From Nucisporomicrobium flavum (lineage in GTDB: Bacteria; Actinomycetota; Actinomycetes; Mycobacteriales; Micromonosporaceae), in contig NZ_JADMLH010000002.1 in the NCBI RefSeq assembly GCF_016464385.1, positions 186,001 through 250,000 on the forward strand: a stretch of DNA of 64,000 bases, written 5' to 3'. Positions within the stretch are counted from its first letter, which is position 1; each line of letters begins with the position of its first letter. The translations under genes and the position numbers were made by a program. The notes beneath the pieces were generated by a model that worked only from the letters and a program-made list of their open reading frames with translations, was not told the origin of the DNA and did no database searches. Below are positions 34,104-42,292 of this stretch, one piece after another.

Positions 34104-34651
34104 GCGACGCGCTGGCCGACTGGAAACCCGACGTCCTCGGCGTCGAGGGCCGGGTCCTGCCGGTGGTGACGGCCCCGGCGGCGGTGCTGAGCCGCGAGGG
34201 CGCCGAGGTCGACCCGGCGGACCCGGAGATCGTGCAGCTCGCGGCCGACCTGGTGGCCACGATGCGGGTGTCGCCCGGCTGCGTGGGGCTCGCCGCACCG
34301 CAGGTGGGCGTGGGCGCGCAGGTCTTCGTCGTGGACGTCACCCAGCACCCGAAGACCGCCACGTCGCACGGCACGTTCGTGCTCTGCAACGCCCGGGTGG
34401 TGGAGGCCAGCCGGTGGCGGCCCGGCCGGGAAGGCTGCATGTCCGTTCCGGACCTGACCGGAGACGTGAAACGCGCCGGCCGCGTCGTGGTCGAGGGAGT
34501 GCTCCCGGGTACGGGCGAAGCCGTGCGCCTGACCACCGACGCCTTCGAGGCGCGCGCCCTGCAACACGAGATCGACCACTGCGCGGGGAAACTTTTTCTC
34601 GACCGGGTCGCCGGCGCGCACGCCGTGTACCAGCGCAAGGTCTATCTCTAA
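34100..34651 (+). CDS. def: Peptide deformylase
   Basis: 183 residues. It removes the N-formyl group from new proteins. The three active-site motifs are GCVGLAAPQVG, EGCMSVP (metal Cys) and HEIDHCAG (metal His and catalytic Glu; HEIDH in place of the usual HEhDH). The N-terminus has about 30 extra residues before the catalytic domain. GTG 34100 overlaps the ACT-gene stop. Confidence 0.93.
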   Translation: MSDALADWKPDVLGVEGRVLPVVTAPAAVLSREGAEVDPADPEIVQLAADLVATMRVSPGCVGLAAPQVGVGAQVFVVDVTQHPKTATSHGTFVLCNARVVEASRWRPGREGCMSVPDLTGDVKRAGRVVVEGVLPGTGEAVRLTTDAFEARALQHEIDHCAGKLFLDRVAGAHAVYQRKVYL

Positions 34652-34717
34652 CGATCAGTAAACGAGCCGGTGTCGCATAACCGGCGCGTCGCGCCCACTT
34701 CCGTGCAGTTACGGCGA

Positions 34718-34723
34718 TACGGT
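34718..34723 (+). promoter_or_regulatory. -10 element (TACGGT) of the exported protein gene
   Basis: TACGGT ends 9 nt before ATG 34733. It overlaps codons of a longer in-frame reading (ATG 34670), which I therefore reject as the start. Confidence 0.4.
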
Positions 34724-34732
34724 GCTCCCACT

Positions 34733-35494
34733 ATGCGTACGACGGTCGGTCCCCTTCCCTCCGCCGTGTACTGGCGGCGTCGCGCAGTGGTGCTCGGTGC
34801 GCTCCTGCTCGGCGTCATCGTGCTGTTCGTCTCCTGCTCCGGTGGCGGCGACGACGACAAGAAGCGGGGTACGGGTGCGTCCACCCCGGCCCCCGTGTCC
34901 GCGCCTGCCAGCGCCACCCCGGAGGACGAGCCGTCCTTCGTCGACCCCGCCCCGGGTGCCGGCAACCCGTCCCTGCCCGACCCGGAGGACCTGCAGTCCG
35001 ACGGCGTACCGGCGGGCACGGACGTCGAGGACGACCCGGACGGCACCAACGGGGGCACGAACGGCGGCTCGAACACCAACGTGAACGTACCGGCCGACGG
35101 CTCCTGCACGGACGCCGAGATCTCGGTGACCCCCATCCCGGCCGGCACCACGGTCCGCCGCGGTGTCCCGCTCGAGATCCGCCTGAAGATCAAGAACGTC
35201 TCGGCCCGTACGTGCTCCCGCGACGTGGGCGCCGACCTGCAGGAGCTCTACATCGAGACGGGCGCCCAGAAGATCTGGTCCTCGGACACCTGCAGCAACG
35301 CCAAGGGCTCGGACCTTCGCCCGTTCGCCCCGAACGGCGAACGCGAGTACAAGGTCACCTGGAACGGCCGCCAGTCCAACCGCTGCTCGGCCGGCCTGGC
35401 CGCGGGCACGGCGCCGCCGGCGGGTCAGTACCAGATCCGCGCGCGGCTCGGCGCCAAGGTGAGCGACCCGGTCGCCATCACCGTCATCCCCTGA
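34733..35494 (+). CDS. Membrane-anchored exported protein of unknown function
   Basis: 253 residues. The signal-anchor (about residues 18-36, VLGALLLGVIVLFVSC) ends in Cys and may be a lipobox-like site. A charged, disordered linker follows (about 40-130) with Asp/Pro/Gly/Asn stretches (NGGTNGGSNTNVNVP). The C-terminal domain (about 133-253) has four Cys (SCTDAEIS, RTCSRDVG, DTCSNAKG, NRCSAGLA), a beta-rich pattern and PAGQYQIRARLG, like an immunoglobulin-fold extracellular domain. I do not recognise the family. ATG 34733 is preferred over 34670. Confidence 0.65.
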   Translation: MRTTVGPLPSAVYWRRRAVVLGALLLGVIVLFVSCSGGGDDDKKRGTGASTPAPVSAPASATPEDEPSFVDPAPGAGNPSLPDPEDLQSDGVPAGTDVEDDPDGTNGGTNGGSNTNVNVPADGSCTDAEISVTPIPAGTTVRRGVPLEIRLKIKNVSARTCSRDVGADLQELYIETGAQKIWSSDTCSNAKGSDLRPFAPNGEREYKVTWNGRQSNRCSAGLAAGTAPPAGQYQIRARLGAKVSDPVAITVIP

Positions 35495-35519
35495 CCAGCC
35501 GCACCGACCCAACCCCGCC

Positions 35520-35611
35520 GCTCGCGGGAAGCCGCCGGACGCGCTCGTGGGAAGTCGCCGGTCGCGCTTGCGGGAAGTCGCCGGTTGGGCTCGCGGGAAG
35601 TCCCCGGTTGC
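35520..35611. repeat. Four 23-bp tandem repeats
   Basis: Units of GCTCGCGGGAAGTCGCCGGT + 3 bases begin at 35520, 35543, 35566 and 35589, each differing by one to four bases; a fifth degenerates at 35612. They lie in the gap between convergent genes, 369 bp without coding sequence. Confidence 0.85.
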
Positions 35612-35711
35612 GCTCGCCGTCGTAGGTCAGCCGCGCCCCGGCGCCCCCGAGCATCGGCCGCGACGGTGAGCCGGCGGAGGTCACATCGCCGCCGCGGACC
35701 GGAGCTGGCCG

Positions 35712-35762
35712 CTGAAGGTCGCCGGCCGTTGAAGGTCGCCGGCCGCTGAAGGTCGCCGGCCG
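35712..35762. repeat. Three 17-bp tandem repeats
   Basis: CTGAAGGTCGCCGGCCG occurs three times head to tail (35712, 35729, 35746), with T for C at the first base of the second copy. A different array lies 100 bp upstream in the same gap. Confidence 0.85.
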
Positions 35763-35863
35763 CGGTTGCGCAAGCGGCGGCCGAGCGGTGACCCCGCTGG
35801 GGCCCAGGCCGAGCTCCCGATCGGCGACCCGCGGGGGCCGAGTTGCAGCGAGCCGCCCTCGGG

Positions 35864-37048
35864 TCAGACGTAGCGTTCCAGGATGGAGGCCTCGGCCAGC
35901 CGGGACAGCCCCTCCCGCACTCCGCGCGCCCGGGCGTCGCCCACGCCGTCGACCGCCTGGAGGTCCTCGACCGTCGCGCCGAGGAGGCGTTGCAGGCTGC
36001 CGAAGTGGTCGACCAGGCGTTCCACGATCTGGGCCGGGAGGCGGGGGACCTTGGCGAGCAGGCGGAAGCCACGCGGGCTCACCGCCGCGTCGAGGGCGTC
36101 CGAGGCACCGCCGTAGCCGATGGCCTTGGCGACCGCGACCAGGTCGATCATCTCGGTGGCGGTGAGCAGGTCCAGCTCGACGAGGGCCTCGTCGAGGGTG
36201 CGCGCCTTGCGGCCGGTCGGCAGGTAGTCGCGGATCACCAGGGTGCGGTCGGCGTCGACGCCGGCCATCAGCTCGTCGAGCTGCAGGGCGAGGAGGCGGC
36301 CGTCGGTGCCGAGCTCGACCACGTAGCCGGAGATCTCGTCGGCGATGCGGCGGACCATCTCGAGGCGCTGCACCACGGCGACGGCGTCACGGACCGTGAC
36401 CAGGTCTTCGATCTCCAGCGCCGACAGGGTGCCGGAGACCTCGTCGAGGCGCAGCTTGTAGCGCTCGAGGGTGGCGAGGGCCTGGTTGGCGCGGGAGAGG
36501 ATGGCCGCGGAGTCGTCGAGGACGTGGCGCTGGCCGTTCACATACAGGCCGATGATGCGCATGGACTGGCTGACCGAGATGACCGGGAAGCCGGACTGCT
36601 TGGCGACGCGCTCGGCGGTGCGGTGCCGGGTGCCCGACTCCTCCGACGGGATGCCCGGGTCGGGCATGAGGTGGACGGCCGCGCGCACGATGCGGGTGCC
36701 GTCGCTGGAGAGCACGACCGCGCCGTCCATCTTGCACAGCTCGCGCAGGCGGGTCGCGGAGAACTCGACGTCGAGCGGGAAGCCGCCGGTGCAGATGCGT
36801 TCCACCACGTCGTCGTGGCCGAGGACGATGAGCGCGCCGGTGCGCCCGCGCAGGATCCGCTCGAGGCCGTCGCGCAGCGCGGTGCCGGGGGCCATCAGGG
36901 CGAGGTTGGCGCGCAGCGGGTCGCCGCTGACCCCGCCGCCGGTCAGGCCGGGCGTCGTGGGGGTCATGGGGCGGGCCGCCGATCCGTTGATGCCGGGGGC
37001 AGCACCGTGGGCGTGACGGTTGGCGGAGGCATCGCGGTCGAGCGGCAC
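35864..37048 (-). CDS. disA: DNA integrity scanning diadenylate cyclase
   Basis: 394 residues. DisA makes c-di-AMP from two ATP and slows this when it meets branched DNA. The N-terminal DAC domain contains GALIVLGHD, the motifs [11 protein letters not shown] and [13 protein letters not shown] helical spine follows, then the C-terminal RuvA-like HhH domain ([22 protein letters not shown]). Residues 1-45 are a nonconserved extension before [16 protein letters not shown] 37048 lies 6 nt after the minus -10 TAGAAT (37060-37055). It follows radA in the same direction with a 106-bp gap and its own promoter. Confidence 0.94.
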   Translation of the reverse strand: MPLDRDASANRHAHGAAPGINGSAARPMTPTTPGLTGGGVSGDPLRANLALMAPGTALRDGLERILRGRTGALIVLGHDDVVERICTGGFPLDVEFSATRLRELCKMDGAVVLSSDGTRIVRAAVHLMPDPGIPSEESGTRHRTAERVAKQSGFPVISVSQSMRIIGLYVNGQRHVLDDSAAILSRANQALATLERYKLRLDEVSGTLSALEIEDLVTVRDAVAVVQRLEMVRRIADEISGYVVELGTDGRLLALQLDELMAGVDADRTLVIRDYLPTGRKARTLDEALVELDLLTATEMIDLVAVAKAIGYGGASDALDAAVSPRGFRLLAKVPRLPAQIVERLVDHFGSLQRLLGATVEDLQAVDGVGDARARGVREGLSRLAEASILERYV

Positions 37049-37054
37049 CTGTAC

Positions 37055-37060
37055 ATTCTA
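37055..37060 (-). promoter_or_regulatory. -10 element (TAGAAT) of disA
   Basis: On the minus strand TAGAAT ends 6 nt before GTG 37048, supporting a separate leaderless disA transcript downstream of radA. Confidence 0.5.
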
Positions 37061-37154
37061 CGGACTGTCATCCAGGTCAACGAGCCGCGGTGCAGCGAAT
37101 GCTCCGTAGCGTGATCGTCGATCACGCTGCGTGCGCGGCGGGCGGGGGTGGCCA

Positions 37155-38564
37155 TCATTCGGCCGACGCCCGGGCGGCCCACTGCACCGCCGACTGGAGG
37201 TCGCCGACCTCGACCACGCGCATCCCCTTGGGAGCGCTGTCACCCTCGCCGGGTCCGCAGCCGGGCGGTACGAGCGCGAACCGGAATCCCAGCCGCGCCG
37301 CCTCCGCGAGCCGCCGGCCGGCCGCACCGACCCGCCGCACCTCGCCGGTGAGCCCCACCTCGCCGATCGCCACCAGGTGCGGTGCCATCGCCAGGTTCAG
37401 CGCACCGGACGCGACGGCCAGGGCCATGGCCAGGTCGGCGGAGGGTTCGGTGACGCGGATGCCGCCGACCGTGGCCGCGAAGACCTCGCGGTCGTGCAGC
37501 TTGATCTTCTCCATCCGGCGCTGGAGGACGGCCAGGACCATCGCCAGGCGGGCGCTGTCGAGCCCGGAGACCGTACGCCGCGGCGACCCCTGCACCTGCG
37601 CCCCGATCAGCGCCTGCACCTCGGTGACCATCGCCCGCCGGCCCTCCATGGCGACCGTGACGCAGGTGCCGGGTACCGGTTCGTTGTACCGGGTCAGGAA
37701 CAGTCCGGAGGGGTCGGCGAGGCTGACGATGCCGGTCTCGTGCATCTCGAAGCAGCCCACCTCGTCGGCGGCGCCGTACCGGTTCTTGACGCCACGCACG
37801 AGCCGCAACGACGAGTGCTTGTCGCCCTCGAAGTGCAGCACCACGTCGACCAGGTGCTCCAGCACGCGCGGCCCCGCGACCGAGCCGTCCTTGGTGACGT
37901 GGCCGACCAGGACGGTGGCGATGCCGCGTTCCTTGGCGACGCTGACCAGGGCGGCCGTCACCGCTCGCACCTGGGTCACGCCGCCGGGGACGCCCTCGGT
38001 GCCCGGGGCGGAGATCGTCTGCACCGAGTCGATGATGAGCAGCCCGGGCTTGACCGCGTCGAGGTGCCCGATGACCGCGCCGAGGTCGCTCTCGGAGGCC
38101 AGGTAGAGCCGGTCGTGCAGGGCACCGAGGCGTTCGGCGCGGAGCCGGACCTGGCTGACCGACTCCTCGCCGCTGACGACGAGCGACGGCGAGCCCGCTC
38201 CCGCCGCCCACTGCTGGGCGACGTCGAGCAGCAGGGTGGACTTGCCGACGCCGGGCTCACCGGCGAGCAGCACCACCGCACCGGGCACGAGGCCGCCGCC
38301 GAGGACCCGGTCGAGCTCGCTGACGCCGCTGGGCACCGCCCGGGCCGGCGCCGCGCTGATCGTCGCGATGGGACGGGCGGGCTCGGACGGCAACCGGGAG
38401 CTGACGACCCGGCCGGAGACCACGGGGCCGCTCACGGTGGACTCGACGATCGAGCCCCACTCGTGGCACTCCGGACAGCGCCCCAGCCACTTGGGCGGCT
38501 GGTGGCCGCAGGCGTCGCACTGATAGGCGGGGCGGGGTTCCGCCCGGGTCCGCGATGTCGTCAC
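37155..38564 (-). CDS. radA: DNA repair protein RadA
   Basis: 469 residues. RadA is a RecA-like ATPase that processes recombination intermediates by branch migration. The N-terminal zinc finger is CDACGHQPPKWLGRCPEC; the RecA core has Walker A GEPGVGKSTLL and LLIIDSVQTI; the RadA-specific KNRYG motif is in VKNRYGAADEVG; and the C-terminus is a Lon-protease-like domain. GTG 38564 lies 6 nt after TAGCGT (38576-38571, minus). radA-disA adjacency is standard in Gram-positive bacteria, where RadA restrains DisA. Confidence 0.95.
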   Translation of the reverse strand: MTTSRTRAEPRPAYQCDACGHQPPKWLGRCPECHEWGSIVESTVSGPVVSGRVVSSRLPSEPARPIATISAAPARAVPSGVSELDRVLGGGLVPGAVVLLAGEPGVGKSTLLLDVAQQWAAGAGSPSLVVSGEESVSQVRLRAERLGALHDRLYLASESDLGAVIGHLDAVKPGLLIIDSVQTISAPGTEGVPGGVTQVRAVTAALVSVAKERGIATVLVGHVTKDGSVAGPRVLEHLVDVVLHFEGDKHSSLRLVRGVKNRYGAADEVGCFEMHETGIVSLADPSGLFLTRYNEPVPGTCVTVAMEGRRAMVTEVQALIGAQVQGSPRRTVSGLDSARLAMVLAVLQRRMEKIKLHDREVFAATVGGIRVTEPSADLAMALAVASGALNLAMAPHLVAIGEVGLTGEVRRVGAAGRRLAEAARLGFRFALVPPGCGPGEGDSAPKGMRVVEVGDLQSAVQWAARASAE

Positions 38565-38570
38565 ACCGCA

Positions 38571-38576
38571 ACGCTA
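38571..38576 (-). promoter_or_regulatory. -10 element (TAGCGT) of radA
   Basis: On the minus strand TAGCGT ends 6 nt before GTG 38564. The element lies in the 40-bp gap between radA and the lipoprotein gene upstream. Confidence 0.5.
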
Positions 38577-38604
38577 GCCGGGCGGTATGACAAAGCGGGG
38601 TCTC

Positions 38605-39375
38605 CTACTCGTGGTCCTCGCCGAGGTTTTCGTTGGCGGGGTTGCCCGGGGCCCGCGACGCCGGCGACTGCGGGACGCTGACCGGCGCCTGCAGGGTGAG
38701 CGGCGCGGCGTTGTTGCTGAACTCGAAGACGAGGTTGAGCGAGCTGCCCGGCACGAGCTTGCCGGTGAGGCCGACGGCGATCAGCTGCTCCGCGTCGCCC
38801 GGCTGGAAGGTGGCGGAGCCCAGCGGTCCGATCTCGATCCGCGCGGGGCGGATCGACGCCCCGGGCGCGGTGGACGGCGCGGCCGCCGACTCGCCGGGGG
38901 AGGGGTTGGTGCTCGGGTCCGGCGTGGGGAGCTGGTCGCTGTTCTGGTCGTCCTCGGTGTCGGACGGCCGGCTGCCGGACGGCTCCGGGATGGCCGAGCC
39001 GGGCGCGGAGGGGGTCGCCGGGCCGGCGCCGGACAGGCCGATCTGCCGGGCGGACACGACGCCGGGGCTCGTGCTCGGTCCCGCGTACGGCTGGCTGCTG
39101 ATCAGGACCGTGATCGGTTCCCTGGTCTGGTTGTAGATGCCCAGCTCCAGCGGCGCGTCCTCGCCGGACGCGTACCCCTCGACGCCCGGATACTGCACCG
39201 AGAGGTTGCGGATGAAGACGCTGCCGTCGGCGTTGTCGGCGTTGACGCCCGCGTTGGAGGGCCTCTTGAGGGCTGTCTCAGCGACCTGCCCGGCGCTGCA
39301 GGCGGCGAGCGCGATCGCGGCCACCGCGGCGACACCCGTGCCCAGAACGGCGCGGCGGGTTCCCAGCGAGCGCAT
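38605..39375 (-). CDS. Exported lipoprotein of unknown function
   Basis: 256 residues from ATG 39375, which has GGAGG 6 nt upstream (a GTG one codon earlier is the alternative). The signal peptide ends in the lipobox ALAAC (Cys near residue 25). The mature protein has a beta-rich part (VFIRNLSVQYPGVEGYASGEDAPLEL is its core), a disordered Pro/Ser/Asp-rich insert (about 120-170) and a second beta-rich part (FQPGDAEQLIAVGL, LNLVFEFSNNAAPLTL). It resembles CpxP/DUF461-like copper or envelope lipoproteins in layout, but I cannot name the family. It lies upstream of radA on the same strand. Confidence 0.6.
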   Translation of the reverse strand: MRSLGTRRAVLGTGVAAVAAIALAACSAGQVAETALKRPSNAGVNADNADGSVFIRNLSVQYPGVEGYASGEDAPLELGIYNQTREPITVLISSQPYAGPSTSPGVVSARQIGLSGAGPATPSAPGSAIPEPSGSRPSDTEDDQNSDQLPTPDPSTNPSPGESAAAPSTAPGASIRPARIEIGPLGSATFQPGDAEQLIAVGLTGKLVPGSSLNLVFEFSNNAAPLTLQAPVSVPQSPASRAPGNPANENLGEDHE

Positions 39376-39480
39376 CACAGTCCTCCAAGTGAATCGAGAA
39401 TCCTCCGCCGATCAGCCTAGAGGTCCGGGATCCGGCGCGTGCGCCGACCCGGCCATCCAGCGCCTGTCCTGGCCGTCGGC

Positions 39481-40317
39481 TCAGACCACGCGCCCGCTGA
39501 AGACCAGCAATGCGACGTCGATCAGCGCCACGACGATGACCGAACGGAACATGGCCACCTGCCTCGTACCCCGTTTCAGCGCTTTCCTGCCTGCATACCA
39601 GCCGGCGGGAAGGACCACGGCGGCGGCCGCGGCGGCGGCGACACCGGGCCAGGTCGGCGGGCCGGCCGGCCCGAAGACGAGCGTGAGCGTCGCGGCGAGC
39701 AGGAGGCCACCGGCGGCGACCTGGGACCAGGCCGCGCCGAGCCGGTGCGGGAGGCCGACGACGCCGGTCGCGGCGTCGTCGGCGAGGTCGGGCAGGACGT
39801 TGGCGAAGTGGGCGCCGCCGCCGAGCAGCGCACCGGCCGCGACCAGCCACGCGGGCGGCCACGGGTGGCCCGGCAGGGCCAGGACCACGAACGCGGGCAT
39901 CAGCCCGAACGCCACGAGGTACGGCAGGACCGACAGCGGCGTCGATTTGAGCGGCCAGTCGTAGAGCAGGGCGAAGACACCGACGACCGTGATGCACACC
40001 GTCGCGGCGGCGCCGAAGGGCAGCCCGAGCAGCGGCACGGCCAGCGAGGCGATCAGACCCGAGATGCCGACCGTACGCCGGGAGACCGCCCCCGACGCGA
40101 TGGGCTTGTCCGCCCGTCCCGTGGCCCGGTCCCGGTCGGCGTCGAGCCAGTCGTTCACCCAGCCCACCGACAGCTGGGTCGCACCGATCGCGGCCGCCAC
40201 CCCGACGACGCCCCAGGCGCTGTGGCCCACGCCGATGGCGAGCAGAGCCATGGCGAGCGTCACCGCAGCACCGGGTTCCGGGTGCGAGGCCTTGAGGAGT
40301 GCGACGGGACGGAACAT
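39481..40317 (-). CDS. agqD: UbiA-family prenyltransferase of an agq-like cluster
   Basis: 278 residues from ATG 40317. A longer reading adds 12 residues without a signal. About eight to nine transmembrane helices are present. The first Asp-rich motif NDWLDADRD and the second DLADDAATG, both in cytoplasmic loops, bind the Mg-prenyl diphosphate. It starts 46 bp from the divergent methyltransferase. I recall agqD of Actinoplanes missouriensis as the UbiA-like enzyme that prenylates methoxyhydroquinones, in a cluster of the same four families, so the symbol follows that recollection. Menaquinone-type prenylation (MenA) is possible, but the context argues against it. Confidence 0.7.
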   Translation of the reverse strand: MFRPVALLKASHPEPGAAVTLAMALLAIGVGHSAWGVVGVAAAIGATQLSVGWVNDWLDADRDRATGRADKPIASGAVSRRTVGISGLIASLAVPLLGLPFGAAATVCITVVGVFALLYDWPLKSTPLSVLPYLVAFGLMPAFVVLALPGHPWPPAWLVAAGALLGGGAHFANVLPDLADDAATGVVGLPHRLGAAWSQVAAGGLLLAATLTLVFGPAGPPTWPGVAAAAAAAVVLPAGWYAGRKALKRGTRQVAMFRSVIVVALIDVALLVFSGRVV

Positions 40318-40363
40318 GGAAGCAGTGTGGTGGTTGGGGCCCGCGCGTGCCACGCTCGATCAC

Positions 40364-41080
40364 ATGCCGTCGCTCCCGCGTAACGATCCGCGTCAGTACG
40401 ACGACCTGGCCGGCGAATGGTGGCGCCCGGGCGGCGAGTTCGAGATGCTGCACTGGCTCGCCGAGGCCCGCGCCGCCCTCGTGCCGCCGGCGCCCTTCCC
40501 CGGCGCGGTCCTGGTGGACGCGGGATGCGGCGGCGGCCTGCTCACCCCGCACGTGGAGTCCCTCGGGTACCGCCACGTCGGCATCGACCTGCGCCGCTCC
40601 GGCCTGGAGCAGGCGGCGTCGCGCGGGGTCGCCGCGGTGGCCGCCGACGTCGCCGCGCTGCCGCTGGCGACCGAGTCGGCGGACGTGGTGGTTGCGGGGG
40701 AGATCCTCGAGCACGTGCCGGACATGCCGGCCACGGTCGCGGAGCTGTGCCGGGTGCTGCGTCCGGGCGGCCTGCTCGTCCTGGACACCATCAACGCGAC
40801 CCGGATGGGCCGCTTCGTGTCGATCACACTCGGCGAACGGTTCGGGGCCGCGCCGACGGGCATCCATGATCCGGAGCTGTTCGTCGATCCCGGGGAGCTG
40901 ACGGCCCACTGCGCCAAGAACGGCGTACGCCTGCGGGTCCGCGGGGTCCGGCCGAGCGTCCCGGGCCTGATCCGCTGGCTGTTCCTGCCGGCGGGCCCGC
41001 GGCCGAGCCGGCTGGGCCGGATGGTGCCGACCCGCTCCACACAGGTGCTCTACCAGGGCATGGGCCGCAAATCAGGGTGA
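40364..41080 (+). CDS. agqB: SAM-dependent methyltransferase (UbiG/UbiE-like) of an agq-like cluster
   Basis: 238 residues. The SAM site is VLVDAGCGGGLLTPHV; acidic motif VGIDLRRSGL; then AGEILEHVPD and LRPGGLLVLDTIN, with a C-terminal lid. UbiG-type enzymes O-methylate quinone precursors with long alkyl or prenyl tails. ATG 40364 starts 46 bp from the divergent UbiA start and the gene is followed by the flavoprotein 10 bp later. In the cluster it would methylate a phenolic hydroxyl of the polyketide product. The letter is assigned from memory of agq. Confidence 0.65.
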   Translation: MPSLPRNDPRQYDDLAGEWWRPGGEFEMLHWLAEARAALVPPAPFPGAVLVDAGCGGGLLTPHVESLGYRHVGIDLRRSGLEQAASRGVAAVAADVAALPLATESADVVVAGEILEHVPDMPATVAELCRVLRPGGLLVLDTINATRMGRFVSITLGERFGAAPTGIHDPELFVDPGELTAHCAKNGVRLRVRGVRPSVPGLIRWLFLPAGPRPSRLGRMVPTRSTQVLYQGMGRKSG

Positions 41081-41090
41081 GGGAGACGCC

Positions 41091-42248
41091 ATGACAGTCG
41101 ACGAGGCCAGGCGGTTGGCACCCCGGTTCGCGGCCCGGGCCGCCGCGCACGACCGGGACGGCTCCTTTCCCGCCGACGACTTCGCCGACCTGCGCCGTTC
41201 GGGGTTGTTCGGGCTGATGGCGCCGGAGCGGCTGGGCGGCAGGGGCGCGGGCTTCGCCGACTACGCCGCGGTCGCGTACGAGCTGGCGCGCGGCAACGGC
41301 GCCACGGCCCTCATCTTCAACATGCACGCCTCGGTCACCGGCGCGCTCAGCGGCGTGACGGACGAGCTCGCCGACGCGCTCGGGTTGCCGGCGGGGGCGC
41401 TCGAGGCCCGCGACCGCTACCTGCGCGACGCCGCCGACGGCAAGTGGTACGCCGTGGCGATGAGCGAGCGCGGCTCCGGCTCCCGGCTCTCGCAGATGTC
41501 GACCACGTACGAGCGCACGCCCGAGGGCTTCCACATCAAGGGCGCGAAGACGTTCTGCTCGGGCGCCGGCCACGCGGATGCGTACCTGGTGGCGGCGCGC
41601 AGCGCGGCGGATCCGTCGCAGGTCTCGCAGTTCCTGGTGCCGGCCGGGGAAGGGCTGACCGTCGAGCCGACCTGGGACGCCCTGGGCATGCGTGCGACCG
41701 GCTCGCACGACGTGCACGTCGACGTGACCGTGCCCGAGGGCGCGCTGCTGGGCGGCGTCGAGGGCCTGGCGCTCGTCGTGGCGCAGCTGGCTCCCCATTG
41801 GATGGTGGCCAGTTACGCGGCCGTGTACGTCGGGGTAGCCCGCGCGGCCGTGGACGCTGCCGTCGAGCACGTCAACGCGCGCAAGCTCGGGCATCTGCCG
41901 GCCGTACGGGCCCGCATCGGGCGCGCCGACGCGGCCGTGGCCGCCGCCCACCTGACCGTCATGGAAGCCGCGCGCCGGGTGGACGAGCAGCCCGGCGACA
42001 CCGAGACCAACCGTTGGGTGTGGCGCGCGAAGCTGACGGCCGGTACGACCGCAGCCGAGGTCGCCGCGTCCATGCTGGAGGCGGCGGGCACCTCGGCGAT
42101 GCGCCGCGGCCATCCCCTGGAACGGCTCTACCGCGACGCGCGGGCCGGCTCCCTGCAGCCCGCCACCTCGGATGTGTGCGCGGACTGGCTCGGGGTGGAG
42201 GCGCTCGGCGGCGACCCGGATTCGGAAGGCACCGCCCCACGTTGGTGA
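41091..42248 (+). CDS. agqC: Acyl-CoA dehydrogenase-like flavoprotein of an agq-like cluster
   Basis: 385 residues with the three-part acyl-CoA dehydrogenase fold: the N-terminal helical domain (DDFADLRRSGLFGLMAPERLGG), a beta domain (YAVAMSERGSGSRLSQMS) and a C-terminal helical bundle. The region where medium-chain enzymes carry the catalytic Glu (YEGT-like) reads YRDARAGSLQPATSDV, so I do not see the usual base. This resembles flavin monooxygenases of the same fold (HsaA/DszC type). It could therefore hydroxylate the resorcinol ring to a hydroquinone, rather than oxidise acyl-CoA. The 10-bp gap to the methyltransferase and 44-bp gap to the PKS indicate one operon. Confidence 0.6.
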   Translation: MTVDEARRLAPRFAARAAAHDRDGSFPADDFADLRRSGLFGLMAPERLGGRGAGFADYAAVAYELARGNGATALIFNMHASVTGALSGVTDELADALGLPAGALEARDRYLRDAADGKWYAVAMSERGSGSRLSQMSTTYERTPEGFHIKGAKTFCSGAGHADAYLVAARSAADPSQVSQFLVPAGEGLTVEPTWDALGMRATGSHDVHVDVTVPEGALLGGVEGLALVVAQLAPHWMVASYAAVYVGVARAAVDAAVEHVNARKLGHLPAVRARIGRADAAVAAAHLTVMEAARRVDEQPGDTETNRWVWRAKLTAGTTAAEVAASMLEAAGTSAMRRGHPLERLYRDARAGSLQPATSDVCADWLGVEALGGDPDSEGTAPRW

Positions 42249-42292
42249 TCGGCCTGCGCGGGTATCAAGGGGGTCGGCCTGGGGAGGCACAA

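Larger units (their letters stand above)
35495..35863. other. Non-coding spacer between an exported-protein gene and disA
   Basis: I see no gene here. The spacer is filled mainly by two tandem repeat blocks (listed separately) and GC-rich sequence. It lies after the stops of two convergent genes. Confidence 0.6.

Noticed and set aside
34666-34685. Hairpin GCCGGT-N8-ACCGGC after def as terminator
   Set aside because: Six-bp stem only and no T tract; it overlaps the upstream part of the next gene's region. Too weak to list.
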